This document shows, in pieces, positions 11,272 through 20,930 of a stretch of DNA of 64,000 nucleotides. The DNA lies in NCBI RefSeq assembly GCF_024586455.1, contig NC_065923.1, positions 66,933,076-66,997,075 on the forward strand, read 5' to 3'. The stretch comes from Bactrocera neohumeralis (taxonomy: Eukaryota > Arthropoda > Insecta > Diptera > Tephritidae). Below the pieces are notes generated by a model. That model saw only the letters and a list, made by a program, of their open reading frames with translations, did no database searches and was not told the DNA's origin. The translations under genes and the position numbers were made by a program. Numbering within the stretch: position 1 is the first letter of the stretch; each line of letters starts with the position of its first letter.

Positions 11272-12092
11272 TTAAGAATTTTTCGTTGTCTTCTTTTGAA
11301 GAATAACTTTTCACAAAATTTCGATATCTCGCTTCATTCACACTATTGCAGTTTTTTATACCATACATATTAGCTGTGAACTCTTGAGCTGTGTCCATTT
11401 TTTCGTTGATAAAAACATCAGCTTCATCTGTCAATGATGAAAAAACTGTCTGATACTTTTCGTTTTTGGAAAATAATTTATATAGTTTCACTTTTCCTTC
11501 ATTGTAGAATGCAGCCGTATAATCACATCCTGTAAATGCATGGAAAGCTGGAATACTTAGGCATAACTTGTATACGTATCCCAAGTTCAACGCTAATTCA
11601 GTGCAATTAATGCACTCCAAATGTTGATAATTTTTATTTTTTGTCGCTGAATTGGCAAGGCAAATTTCAGAATGCTGAATTTTGTGAATATTTCCCAGCA
11701 AAATAACCAGAACATCGGTATCAGAGGCATTAATTAAAATTTTCGACTCAGGTGGCGCTTTATATGCATGAAAAATCATCCTCGTATCCGCTTCTTTATG
11801 ATGACACACATAATCAACGTCTTCACTTTTTTTATGGAATTTTGTTGGACTTCGTAAGAGAAACACTGATGGTCAACAGTTAAAAAAATCTTTTTATTTC
11901 CGATGATCGTTACCAAATTTTGGTTTTCCCAATACTCAGCCAAAAAATGTACCAAGGCTGTTTTTTTTTCGACGAAGGAGCGACACACAACTGCAATGCT
12001 GCGTCCTTTTCTATGGCACTGAATACATTCCTCGGACGTATCTTTCGCACGTATTCAGCCGCACGAATATTTCGTTTTTTAAAACTCGGCAA
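11272..12092 (-). pseudogene. Transposon-encoded protein with EADTR / DTDVLV / HAFTGCD motifs
   Basis: Three overlapping frames join into one decayed reading. The N-terminal part (12092-11910) has KIRPRNVFSAIEKDAALQL. The middle (about 11965-11830) has LVHFLAEYWENQNLV and KIFLTVDHQCFSYEV. The C-terminal part (to 11272) has HHKEADTRMIFHAY (about 11780-11805), NASDTDVLVILL (about 11705-11735) and PAFHAFTGCDYTAAF (about 11515-11550). I recognise this motif order from uncharacterised invertebrate proteins that occur in many copies and look transposon-borne. The spaced acidic residues resemble a nuclease active site, but that is inference. At least two frameshifts exist, and the C-terminus runs into an inserted DINE. 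A start codon cannot be assigned. Confidence 0.6.
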
Positions 12093-13105
12093 CCGGGATT
12101 CAGCACCAATTTTTCGCAGGCAACCTTATATCATTATACTCGCAATAAAATTATCTTTATTTTGGTATAAGGTTTATCGCGTAAGTCGATAGGTGCAAAT
12201 CACTATTTTTAAGTTACCTGTATGTACCTGGCAACCCAATAATTGTACCGGGAAAAAGAAGGCAACCCAGTGTTTGCATATTCTACAAGCTATATGCTTT
12301 CGATTAGTCTACTGCTTATTGCGTAAGAGAGTGGGTGTAATGTTAAAAAAAAATCTTTTTTTTAATTATTAATTAATTACACTTAGCATCACAATTTCCA
12401 GGCAACCTCCTCGAAATTAATATTTTAATTTAACAAATTTTATATAAAAATTATTTTCATCCCGTAATACGATGGGTGATGGTCGTGCTATGGTGGGATC
12501 TTAGACTAACTTATGCCGGAAAAAAGTTTACAAATCGTTCAACTTGATTACGAAAATTCATGTTTTATAATGAATGTGTCTTGCGCGCTTCGCTCAACTT
12601 ATGGTGAACATAATCGGCCTACTGAGCTTAGCATTCGCAACACCATCACCTATCTTGAGACAAAGCATTCCTTACTGGATAATATTCGACTGAATAGACC
12701 ACGTCCAGCACGCAGTGAAGAAAATATAGTAGCCTGAGAGTGTGCGTGCAATGATGCCGGACCGTCATCATGCCATGAAACCGACTATTTGATGCCTCAA
12801 ATTCAGGTTCGTGATCTCGGTGACAACATGACGCCGCCACTTTTTATACATCGCATAAATCAATGGACTGATGGAAAGAATACTTTGGGGAGGAGATAAT
12901 TTCACGTTTTGGGCCGGTCAATTGCCACCAAGATTGTGTGATATCGCACTGCTAGACTTTTTCTTTTGGGATATCTAAGGGCCAAGGTCTATGCGGGCAA
13001 TCCCGCTTCGATTCAGACCTTGGTGAAAAACATCACGCGTGTCATTCGCCAGTTACCAGTCGACATGTTCGAACGATTCGTAAATAACTATATTAACTAT
13101 TCGAA

Positions 13106-15606
13106 ACAAATACAATTTATTGGAGAACTGGTAATAAAAACAACTCTTGTCCAAGATATAAACATCTATTTTATCTCTTATACAGATACTCCTAAAGATG
13201 ACCGTTTTAGTAACCATTTTTTTCAGTATTTGCTGTTTCACAAAAAATTACCCATAAAGTGTTTAACTGCAATAAAGAACTTTGCCACTTTGACACTGGG
13301 TTATTGCGAGTCAATTTAATTTATGTTAACTTGATTTTCATTGCTTTACTTATTGCCCGTTATATAGACCAGCTGCGGCAGTTGGCAGCAGTGAAAGTTG
13401 CTAACAGAGAAAAAGTGACATGAAATCGACTTCCGGTTGAAAGGGAGAGACAAAAAGTGAAAGCGCTTACTGTCATAGCTGCTATGTACAATTTATGATG
13501 TTAGTTTGTGGAATACTGGAAAAATACTTATATGGGATGTACAGATATGACAAATAAGTGAAAACAAAAACACTTGGGAGGGCAAAAAAAAAAAACAATG
13601 AATGGAATTGTGGTACATAAGAGAAGGACAATGGATAGGTTACAAGAAAAATGACAGAAGTTTTGCAAAAAGAAAAAAATATCATAATTGTTGTTAGAAG
13701 ATTTGGTATATCCTTATACTGAAATTTATGTGAATCTTACCAACGACTTGGAGGTTTTGCATTCAATAAATTTAATTTTAGATAATTTCAATAACTTTTT
13801 TAAAAATTTCACTCTTTTGCTCATACATACAAGTATACGTTTGTCTTTTTAAGCTTTTTTTCATGTGTCGTTTTCCCGGTTTCTTCAATTTTTTATGTTC
13901 TTTTTTTACTTTTTATGGTCTCATAGTTTCCTTTTCCTATTGTATCATATTTTTTGTTTGTTGCCTCTTGCAATATGACAAGCTAAAATGTCAGTAGCCC
14001 AGTACCATTTCGAGCCACTAAAGCGATTGTATTGACGTCAATGTACTTTGAAATTTATTGTTGAATGTTTTGATTGCGCAACTATCAAATAAATGCTCGA
14101 ACAGCATGTGCCATAAATATAATTTTTTGGCTGTTTGGGTTTTTTTTTAAAGCTGCCTACAATCACATCACGTCATTATAAATAAAATGATCTATGCTAC
14201 ATCATCATATCACATCTTTACAAGTTTAGTCACATCACTCCATATTGTACATACATTACATCATTAAAAATAACGTCATATCATTCTATGTTGCAGCATC
14301 ACAACACATCATTACATGTAATTTTCATCATCACATCACATCAGCACATTACCATATTTTAAAAGACATCATCACCTCACATCTCATTATCACAAAATAA
14401 AGAATTACATTGTATCACAAGATAAAACAACAATTCGTTGTCTTATAGATAGATGTAGATATTTTTGTAACACATAATTTCATATCGTAGCTGTCAAATG
14501 AAAATTTAAACTATAACGCATCGCATAAATGTCGAAAAAAATCACATGTTGCTTTATAACATCAGAAATCAAATCATCACCTACTGGAATTCAAATGATT
14601 TCAAAGTAAAAATGATTATTATAATTTATAAATGTTAAATATCTTGCATAGCTCAAAACTAGCTTATAAATTCCATTACCTTACACATACAGTATACTAT
14701 GTACAGACATATAAATATTGTATATTCGCAAGAAAATCTACATGCAATGCACAAACAACCTTCCCAAACCCAAACAAGCTGCTCCTCCACCATAAAACAA
14801 TTCTACCACCTACAACAACACCAATCGTTGCATGCTTCCGCATTGATTGGGCAATTAAATCAGTACGCAGATTTCCAACCGAAGGCCAGTCGAACGTTCA
14901 TTTTTTGTTTTTAATGGCGTCACTGTGGTGACAAATGGCGGTTGGTGTGGCTTAATGATGGCGGTTGAATGCGTGGGAATTCGCACAACAACAGCAATAT
15001 CTACGACAACAGCACCAATAACAAGGACAATAGTAAAAGGTTTAATGAAAAAATATTAAAAAAAACATAAAATTCATTGTCGCATTGCGAATATAAATTA
15101 AAGTGGTGTGAAGAAGAGCAATAAATGGCGAAACAATTTGAGATCAGTATGCAAGGAATGTGCTAAAGGAGAAAAAAACATGAAAAGGAATGTAAATTAT
15201 TTTTGCATAAAAATTTGGCTGAAATAAAATTTGCATGTATTTAAGAGAAAAACTATGGGTACAATAGAGAGAGGAGAGGAAAAACGGGACAAATAATAAA
15301 TAGATATAGAGAATAGAAGAAATAATAATATAATTTTCTTATGGAAGATGATTTTGCGAGCTGTTAAGGATATTCTGCAGTTTATTAATTTCTTTGTCAG
15401 ATTTTGGATGGTTCAGTTTAATTAAGACCTTATTTTCTTGACTAAAGTGATTGAAGCAATTGAGAGAAATAAGGATTTCTTCAATAGGTCGATCTCAGGT
15501 ATATGATTAACTCTTGATAAAGTATATAAATTACTACTTTAAAGATAGATTAGTCAAATCAGAATTCCTTTTGTGTTGATTTTTGTAACGTAGAAAACGC
15601 TATCAT
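13106..15606. other. Noncoding stretch with a CATCA-rich segment
   Basis: No gene recognised. The frame 12966-13319 is transposase-derived only in its first ~50 codons, and later codons show nothing. The other frames (13482-13685, 14632-14931) lack motifs. A CATCA-rich segment inside is listed separately. Confidence 0.4.
14155..14420 (+). repeat. Cryptic simple repeat rich in ACATCATCAC
   Basis: CATCA, CACATCA and CATCAC motifs occur more than fifteen times in about 260 bp, separated by short non-repeat spacers with ACGTCAT and TTACATCATT. The repeat is scrambled rather than in perfect tandem, as expected for an old, mutated simple-sequence tract. Confidence 0.6.
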
Positions 15607-16365
15607 TCTCTTCTTCTTCTTAATTGAGGTAGACACCGCTTACGCGATTATAGCCGAGCTAACAACAGCGCGCCAATCGTTTCTTCTTTTCGCTACGTGG
15701 CGCCAATTGGATATTCCAAGCGTAGCCAGGTCCTTCTCCACCTGGTCCTTCCAACGGAGTGGAGGTCTTCCTCTTCCTCTGCTTCCCCCGGCGGGTACAG
15801 CGCCGAATACTTTCAGAGCTGGAGTGTTTTCGTCTATTCGGACAACATGACCTAGCCAGCGTAGCCACGGTCCTTTAATTCGCTGAACTATGTCGATGTC
15901 GTCGTATATCTCGTACAGCTCATCGTTCCATCGAATGCGATATTCGCCGTGGCCAACGCGCAAAGGACCATAAACCTTTCGCAGAACTTTTCTCTCGAAA
16001 ACTCGCAACGTCGACTCATCAGTTGTTGACATCGTCCAAGTCTCTGCACCATATAGCAGGACGGGAATTATGAGTGACTTATAGAGTTTGGTTTTTGTTT
16101 GTCGAGAGAGGACTTTGCTTCTCAATTGCCTACTCAGTCCGAAGTAGCATTGTTGGCAAGCGTTATCCTGCGTTGGATTTCTAGGCTGACATTGTTGGTG
16201 GTGTTTACGCTGGTTCCAAGATAGACGAAATTATCTACGACTTCAAAGTTATGACTGTCAACAGTGACGTGAGTGCCAAGTCGCGAGTGAGTTAATTTAT
16301 TTACTCGTTATGAATAAAATAAATATAATTTTAAGTCAGCCAATGAGATTGGTACTGACTGATCC

Positions 16366-16371
16366 TTTATT
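16366..16371 (-). terminator. Polyadenylation signal of the solo LTR
   Basis: AATAAA on the minus strand, about 80 bp before the LTR end at 16290 and about 150 bp after the TATA box. This is consistent with the LTR's R/U5 boundary. Confidence 0.45.
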
Positions 16372-16511
16372 CGTTTAATAATTCACAGTATGCACATGTA
16401 CTTAAGTATTGAATATATTAAACTTAAACTGTACCTTTACAAGTGGTATACAGAACTTGTTACTCGGCAGTCGATAATGATAAAGTGACTTCGAGGCTAT
16501 TGTTCCAGTTG

Positions 16512-16519
16512 CTTATATA
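16512..16519 (-). promoter_or_regulatory. TATA box of the solo LTR
   Basis: TATATAAG on the minus strand, 186-193 bases inside the LTR start. It is upstream of the AATAAA signal at 16371-16366, as expected for an LTR U3-R layout. Whether it is still used is unknown. Confidence 0.45.
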
Positions 16520-17102
16520 GGCTATGCTTATCGCTGCTCATACTATTGAGATGCTAGTTGTTTACTAGTAAATAACTATTTGGGTTGTTATTGTTTGTTG
16601 TACTGATAGTGCGCTTCTATTGTTCTAAGATAAAGTTGTTTTGATGATTTTTCTTTAATGCTTACTGAAAGATAAGGTTGTGGTTAAAGGTTAAAGTATT
16701 AACTAGTGCGACGACTGTTTGTTTGATAACAGGAGATATTTCGTCTTGCCCTCGTTCACTGCCAGACCCATTTGTTTTGCTTCCTTGTCCAGCCTGGAGA
16801 AAGTAGAACTAACGGCGCGGGTGTTAATGCCGATGATATCATATGATATCAATACCATTCTCACACATTAAAATTCTAATAAACAAATGAGTCCTTAGAA
16901 CATAACTATCTTATATTTTTCTTCACAGTTACCATTGAAAAAGCTCACTGATCCCCTCCTCATAACGCCACCCTGATTGATGCTAAAAGTTTTAAAGATC
17001 AGGTAAGTCTTTTGGTTATTTCTAAAATTTTTTTTTATGTTTTTCGAAAATCTGACTTTGATTCCATTTATAGTGAGAATCATCGAAAAATGTTACATAC
17101 TT

Positions 17103-17329
17103 CTGTGATCAAAAAGCAAGATGCGATGATTATAATCGTGTGGTGCACTATGAATTGTTTCAGCCGGTACAAACTGTAAACTGAAAATATTGTTTGAACG
17201 TTATGCGTCAAACACGACACAAAACTCGCTCTACAAGCACCAGATCCGTGCGACTACTGGGTTATTCAGCAAACTTAAAAATTACAATGCGCATTTTGTA
17301 AACAAATTCATCTTACTTTTTGATCACAG
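17103..17329. mobile_element. Probable 227-bp MITE with 21-bp terminal inverted repeats
   Basis: CTGTGATCAAAAAG-C-AAGATG at 17103-17123 is matched by its reverse complement at 17309-17329 with one mismatch. The interior is noncoding with GC-richer blocks (AACACGACACAAAACTCGCT; CCAGATCCGTGCGACTACTG). No convincing target duplication flanks the arms, so the family is unknown. Size and inverted ends fit a Tc1/mariner-type MITE. Confidence 0.5.
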
Positions 17330-17695
17330 TTTTTGATTTGCATGATTGAAATAAAGCGAAAAACATAGATTTGTCCGTATTTTTAGTATGCAATTTCGAA
17401 GACAAAATTTTCGATTTTGGTGGCTAACTTCGAAAAACGGATTCCGTTTTTTACTTTTGACTCAAACTCTTTCTTGGACCAATACTCACGAAAAAAAATC
17501 GCTTTCGCCATGAAGGCTATATCTAAGCCTATAAGTTAATCTGGCAACCGTCAATCTAACTTCTATAAATTTCAGATTTCGAACCGGACTGGTATAAAAT
17601 TTCAGGTAATGGTAATAAATGTAAATATTTTCAAGTATTTCTCAAATATAAGTGGAGAAGTCATTCAAAAAAGTAATGACCATTCCATGAAGATC
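17330..17695. other. Noncoding stretch
   Basis: No gene or repeat recognised. AT-rich sequence with TTTCGAAGACAAAATTTTCG-like decayed blocks. Confidence 0.35.
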
Positions 17696-17975
17696 CTTAA
17701 TTATATACATGAACTAGTCCCTTAGTTTTTGAGATATTAAGTAGAAACTTTGTGCACGTTCTATTGGTCGATCAAAATCAAGTCCTTGTACATATGTAAG
17801 ACTTTATATTTAACGAGATATCTCTTCATGCAATTTTGCATGAATAATTTTCTAAAAGTATGGCGCAATATATGAAGGATTTTTTTTCATATCGGATCAC
17901 CGTAGTATATAGCTCCTATATAAATTGAACTAACGGAACCAAGGACTTGGATAGGAAACTTTCTCATTGAAGAAA
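17696..17975 (+). mobile_element. DINE family 1 copy E (decayed fragment)
   Basis: Family blocks in order: TATACATGAACTAGTCCCTT, GTTTTTGAGATATTAAG, CGATCAAAATCAAGTCCTTG, AACGAGATATCTCTTCATGC and CGGATCACCGTAGTATATAG. Both ends are lost. Confidence 0.55.
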
Positions 17976-18799
17976 AATGGAAACTAAATCATATTTATTA
18001 CTGCAATTAGCCTGAAACTATGTTGCATAGTTGAAAAATTATTTTAAAATTTCAACTAAGGCGAAGGCAATAAATTATGCATGAAAAAAATGCAAAGCCA
18101 TAAAAAGTCTTCATAATTCAAAGGGAAATAAAAAGCCAAATAAACCAAGCAAAAGAAGGTGCGACAGCAAGCAGTTATTGAATTGGAAAATGCGCTCATA
18201 AATCAGTGCAATTTAAATGCAATTCATAGTGGGTAATAACGAGTGCAACAAAGAGGGCAGAAAATATAATAAAAAGCAAAGCAAAAACAACAATAAAAAA
18301 TTAAAACCAAAGGAGGACAAAAAAAACAAAGAAAAATAAATGAAAAAAAACACAACAAATACAATAACAACATTTAATTGTTGCCTGGGGGAAAGGCAAA
18401 TTTCATTGCGAAGCGAAAAATGGCGGCAAATTTGCGTCAACAAGGCGAGAGGTGTTAACGAGGAGCTAGGAAAAATGTTGAAAGTTGACAAATGGCACTG
18501 GATATATGTACACACACATGCCACTGCATATATATAAATTTATATATATGGTGTATACATATATATGTGTAGGTGTCGGTGTATATATGTAATTGTTGCA
18601 CGTTTCCAGCGCAGCTACTTTGAAAAACTTTTACTGCAGCAAATTGTTGCAATTAATGGTGTAGTAGACGCACGGTATTTGTGAGCTTATAGTACTTGCA
18701 ACAAGCTGATGTGAGGGGTTAATGTACTTTTATAATTCTCTTAGTATTATTTTCTGGCGTAACGGTATGCAATGTTGTATATATATGTATATATCTATA
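17976..18799. other. Noncoding, purine-rich stretch
   Basis: No gene recognised. From about 18230 to 18480 the plus strand is rich in A and G (AAAAGCAAAGCAAAAACAAC and similar), which opens long minus-strand frames rich in F, L and S. These are composition artefacts. TA microsatellites lie near 18527-18570 and 18777-18805. Confidence 0.4.
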
Positions 18800-19640
18800 T
18801 ATTGTATACCATCTAAGTTTGTGACATCCTAAAGGAAACACACCACTCTATATAGTGTACACATTAGGGTGTGCCATTTTGAGGCAACCTTTTTTTTCAA
18901 CTGAAAAACAGGCTCAAAACTTTCGAAATGTGTAAAAAAAAGTCACTCAAAAGATGAGCTCATAATATTAATATTAAGAGGTGCCTCTTTCAAATTTTCT
19001 GTTTTTCATATAAATTACATGGAAAAAAAATCATTTTTTTTTGTGGTGGTTATTGTACGGAGGTTATTATATGTGCACGCGATGACTGCCGGTAGGGATG
19101 GTAAACTCGATTCCGATTCTACTCGAAAATCGAGTTTTCTCGTAAAATAATAGATTTTTCGAATGTCAAGAATCGATTCTTAATCGACTTCGACTACCGA
19201 AGATCGATTCCGATCGATGCCTCAAAATGGCACACCCTAGTACACATATTAAAATTATCAGCGTCGCGAGCTGAGTTAACTTAGCCAAGAAAGAATTTGT
19301 CGGAAACGCCGATATTGGTCCACCACAACACATATGCTGCTAAACAAATTAACCTATCGAAATCAAATCTATGGAAAACTATTATTTCATGAGATATCTC
19401 CACAAACTTTGGAACTTTGGAATTATTACTCCGAGTGTAACTGCAAGATCCGAATCATTTTTATTCTTACCATTGCATATACATACATAGCTGTCACACA
19501 AGCTGATTGATTAAAATAAACTCCGTATATGGATCTTAATGATCTTGGTAGAGATTAATGCCAAAGGTAATGTTTTAAGCTTCGAACATATTGTTCAGAT
19601 CGGACGATTATAGCATATAGCTGTTATACAATTCAATAAA
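18800..19640 (+). mobile_element. DINE family 1 copy F, split by a hAT-type MITE
   Basis: The piece before the MITE (ATTGTATACCATCTAAGTTT, GTGACATCCTAAAGG) and the piece after it (TTATCAGCGTCGCGAGCTGA, CGGAAACGCCGATATTGGTC, TTGTTCAGATCGGACGATTA) align in order to family 1. The MITE lies where the other copies have the TATATAAATGATCAG block. The 3' hairpin is lost. Confidence 0.6.
18865..19239. mobile_element. hAT-type MITE, 375 bp, with 8-bp target duplication
   Basis: Perfect 22-bp terminal inverted repeats start TAGGGTGTGCCATTTTGAGG at 18865 and end at 19239. They are flanked by a perfect 8-bp direct repeat GTACACAT (18857-18864 and 19240-19247). An 8-bp duplication with TAGGG/CAGGG ends is characteristic of hAT transposons. 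The interior has no coding capacity. It carries a perfect 8-bp stem ACTCGATT (19105-19112) with AATCGAGT (19128-19135), followed by several ATCGAT motifs. Confidence 0.85.
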
Positions 19641-19786
19641 AGGCGGAATCTGACAAATGGACATATTGAAAAGGCTTGTAAAAAATGTATTTTTTAATTG
19701 CAGAATTATGGAATATTGTAGTACATACAAGTATTAATAAGACAAAGAAAGTATAAAACCTTCAACTGAACTTAATCAGCCTTCAT

Positions 19787-19982
19787 AAATATAATCAATA
19801 GTAATATATGAAAACTTAAAATGAAAAATCAGGAGAAAAGCTAAAAATTAATAAGATTCAAAAATCTCAAGAATGCCTCGTGAAATATAATCAATAGTAA
19901 TATATGAAAATTTAAAATGAAAAATCAAGAGAAAAGCTAACCAAATAATATGATTCAAAAATTAAAAGAATACTACCTCGTG
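19787..19982 (+). repeat. Tandem duplication of a ~96-bp unit
   Basis: Copy 1 (19787-19882) and copy 2 (19883-19982) both start AAATATAATCAATAGTAATA and end CCTCGTG, with GAAAAATCA-G/A-GAGAAAAGCTAA inside. Identity is high apart from a few substitutions and a 4-base length difference. There is no coding meaning. Confidence 0.8.
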
Positions 19983-20329
19983 AAACTGAAGTCCAAAAGA
20001 CAAAAGTCAGAGTATCTAAAATTATATTTGAGGTTACACTTCAATATGTTTGTTCCAAAAGGGCTGCTCGAAATTATGTTTTATCGAAACAGAAAACTGA
20101 GTTAGGAGTAGCGAATCCATAATAACTACAAACTTCAATATATTTCAGATAGCTCACACTGTTCTAGTAGATATCGAAAAGTTGTTGGCAGAAGAAAAAA
20201 ATAATCGAAAATGCTATCGACACCTTGCAAATATAGACTGCAAAATGTGTTTATCATCTAATAAACCTAAAACTATAATGAATTCATAGCTCGAATGATG
20301 TGAGTTGCATAACTGTTCTAAAATTATTT

Positions 20330-20930
20330 TTTAAAATTATAAGAAAATTTCAAAAATTTATTTTAGTTTTCTAAATAAATTTGCAAACAAAAATTTTGTC
20401 AAAAAATATTTTTAAATATTGTAAAAATTTTCCAAAAACCAAAATTTATTTTCCAAAAATGTGAAAAAATTAAATTTTTTTTCAATATGTTTTTCAAAAA
20501 GTTTGCCAAATATAATTTTTAAATATATTAAAAATATCGAAAATTAAAAAATTATTTTCCGAAATAATTATTTTATTACATTTTTCACAAATATATATAT
20601 ATTATATGTATATATACCTACATACATATGTACATACATACAGAGGTATATAGAATTACTCTCCAAATATTTAGTCAAAGATATTTTTAAAAATTATAAT
20701 ATCCTAAGTATTGAAAATTAATATCGACATAATTAATTTGTTTTTCAAAATTGGTTTTTCAAAAAGATTTTAAAAACCAAAAAATTTTTTCCAAAAGTTT
20801 CAAAATTTTTTCTAAAAATTAGAACTATTTTCCAATAACTAAATTGTTTTCAAAATTTTTTACAAAATTTTAAAGGTGTAAAAATTTGCTATCCAAAAAT
20901 ACCTTTAAAAATTATGTGTTTCCAAAAATG
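20330..20930. repeat. AT-rich low-complexity tract
   Basis: About 600 bp built of AAAATTTT, TTTTCAAAAA, CCAAAAA and similar words, with a TATA/TACATACA microsatellite at about 20591-20641. No gene. Confidence 0.6.

Larger units (their letters stand above)
10509..12508 (-). mobile_element. 2000-bp transposon with ~157-bp terminal inverted repeats, superfamily unresolved
   Basis: The left arm (about 10513-10670) and right arm (about 12344-12502) are near-perfect reverse complements. Each begins AGATCCCACCATAG and runs through CATCACCCATCGTATTACGG, CGAGGAGGTTGCCTGGAAAT and a poly-A/poly-T boundary. Outside them is a 5-bp direct repeat ACTTA (10504-10508 and 12509-12513). It lies exactly inside the start of another transposase gene, so the empty site can be reconstructed by reading the gene through. 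The interior encodes one decayed protein on the minus strand and has received a DINE fragment. Long inverted repeats with a 5-bp duplication do not by themselves identify a superfamily. Confidence 0.8.
10388..13105 (+). mobile_element. Tc1/mariner-superfamily transposon, split by a second transposon
   Basis: The left end carries a 9-bp inverted pair CGCGTGATC (10388-10396) and GATCACGCG (10432-10440), then a leader and the transposase start ATG at 10496. After four codons the gene is cut by a 2000-bp transposon and resumes at 12509-12513. The right part ends in decayed sequence around 13105 with no matching inverted repeat, so the right end is lost. Most of the catalytic domain is also missing (see the transposase entry). 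This is the oldest layer of a three-level nest. Confidence 0.7.
10496..13105 (+). pseudogene. Tc1/mariner-type transposase remnant (DDE_3-like)
   Basis: Reading across the insertion, the protein starts M-E-R-L at 10496 and continues T/M-P-E-K-S-L-Q-I-V-Q-L from 12513. It includes a helix-turn-helix region with YGEHNRPTELSIRNTITYLE and the linker RPARSEENIVA, typical of this transposase group. A large deletion follows. The catalytic core returns only at its end, near 12910-13090, with RLCDIALLDFFFWGY (third aspartate codon 12955-12957) then LRAKVYAGNPASIQTLVKNI and ITRVIRQLPVDMFERFVNNY. The first two catalytic aspartates are gone, and frameshifts separate the pieces. It cannot be active. The exact subfamily is not determined. 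Confidence 0.75.
16290..16704 (-). mobile_element. Solo LTR of a gypsy-type (Ty3) element
   Basis: The 415-bp insert begins AGTTAAT and ends ATTAACT and is flanked by the 4-bp direct repeat AGTG (16286-16289 and 16705-16708). The host reading frame reconstructs exactly when the insert and one AGTG are removed. AGT...ACT termini with a 4-bp duplication are known for gypsy/errantivirus-like insect elements. The LTR reads on the minus strand: a TATATAAG box (plus 16512-16519) precedes an AATAAA signal (plus 16366-16371) by about 150 bp, the expected order. No internal coding region remains, so this is the product of recombination between two LTRs. Confidence 0.8.
15640..16840 (-). pseudogene. 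RTE-like reverse transcriptase C-terminal half
   Basis: The upstream piece (about 16835-16705) reads DIIGINTRAVSSTFSRLDKE and MGLAVNEGKTKYLL. After the solo LTR the reading continues with a changed frame near 16150, through SLEIQRRITLANKCYFG-like sequence, to a long open block (16125-15640). That block has KTKLYKSLIIPVLLYGAETW, LRVFERKVLRKVYGPLR, WLRWLGHVVRID, and the closing GRGRPPLRWKDQVEKDLATL and ISNWRHVAKRRNDWR. This is the standard C-terminal signature of RTE-related and similar retroposon polymerases. The open block begins with a TTG codon in the middle of the domain, so its apparent start is not a real one. Not functional. Confidence 0.8.
15607..16860 (-). mobile_element. RTE-like non-LTR retroposon fragment, split by a solo LTR
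   Basis: On the minus strand a reverse-transcriptase C-terminal half runs from about 16860 to the stop at 15640. A short 3' tail with a GAAGAA run follows (plus-strand CTTCTTCTTCTT at about 15609-15620). A 415-bp solo LTR at 16290-16704 interrupts it with a 4-bp duplication. Removing LTR and duplication lets the frame read through NKQSSH-SRLGTHVTVD. The 5' part, including the YADD box, is missing or damaged. GC content is well above the surroundings. Confidence 0.8.
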
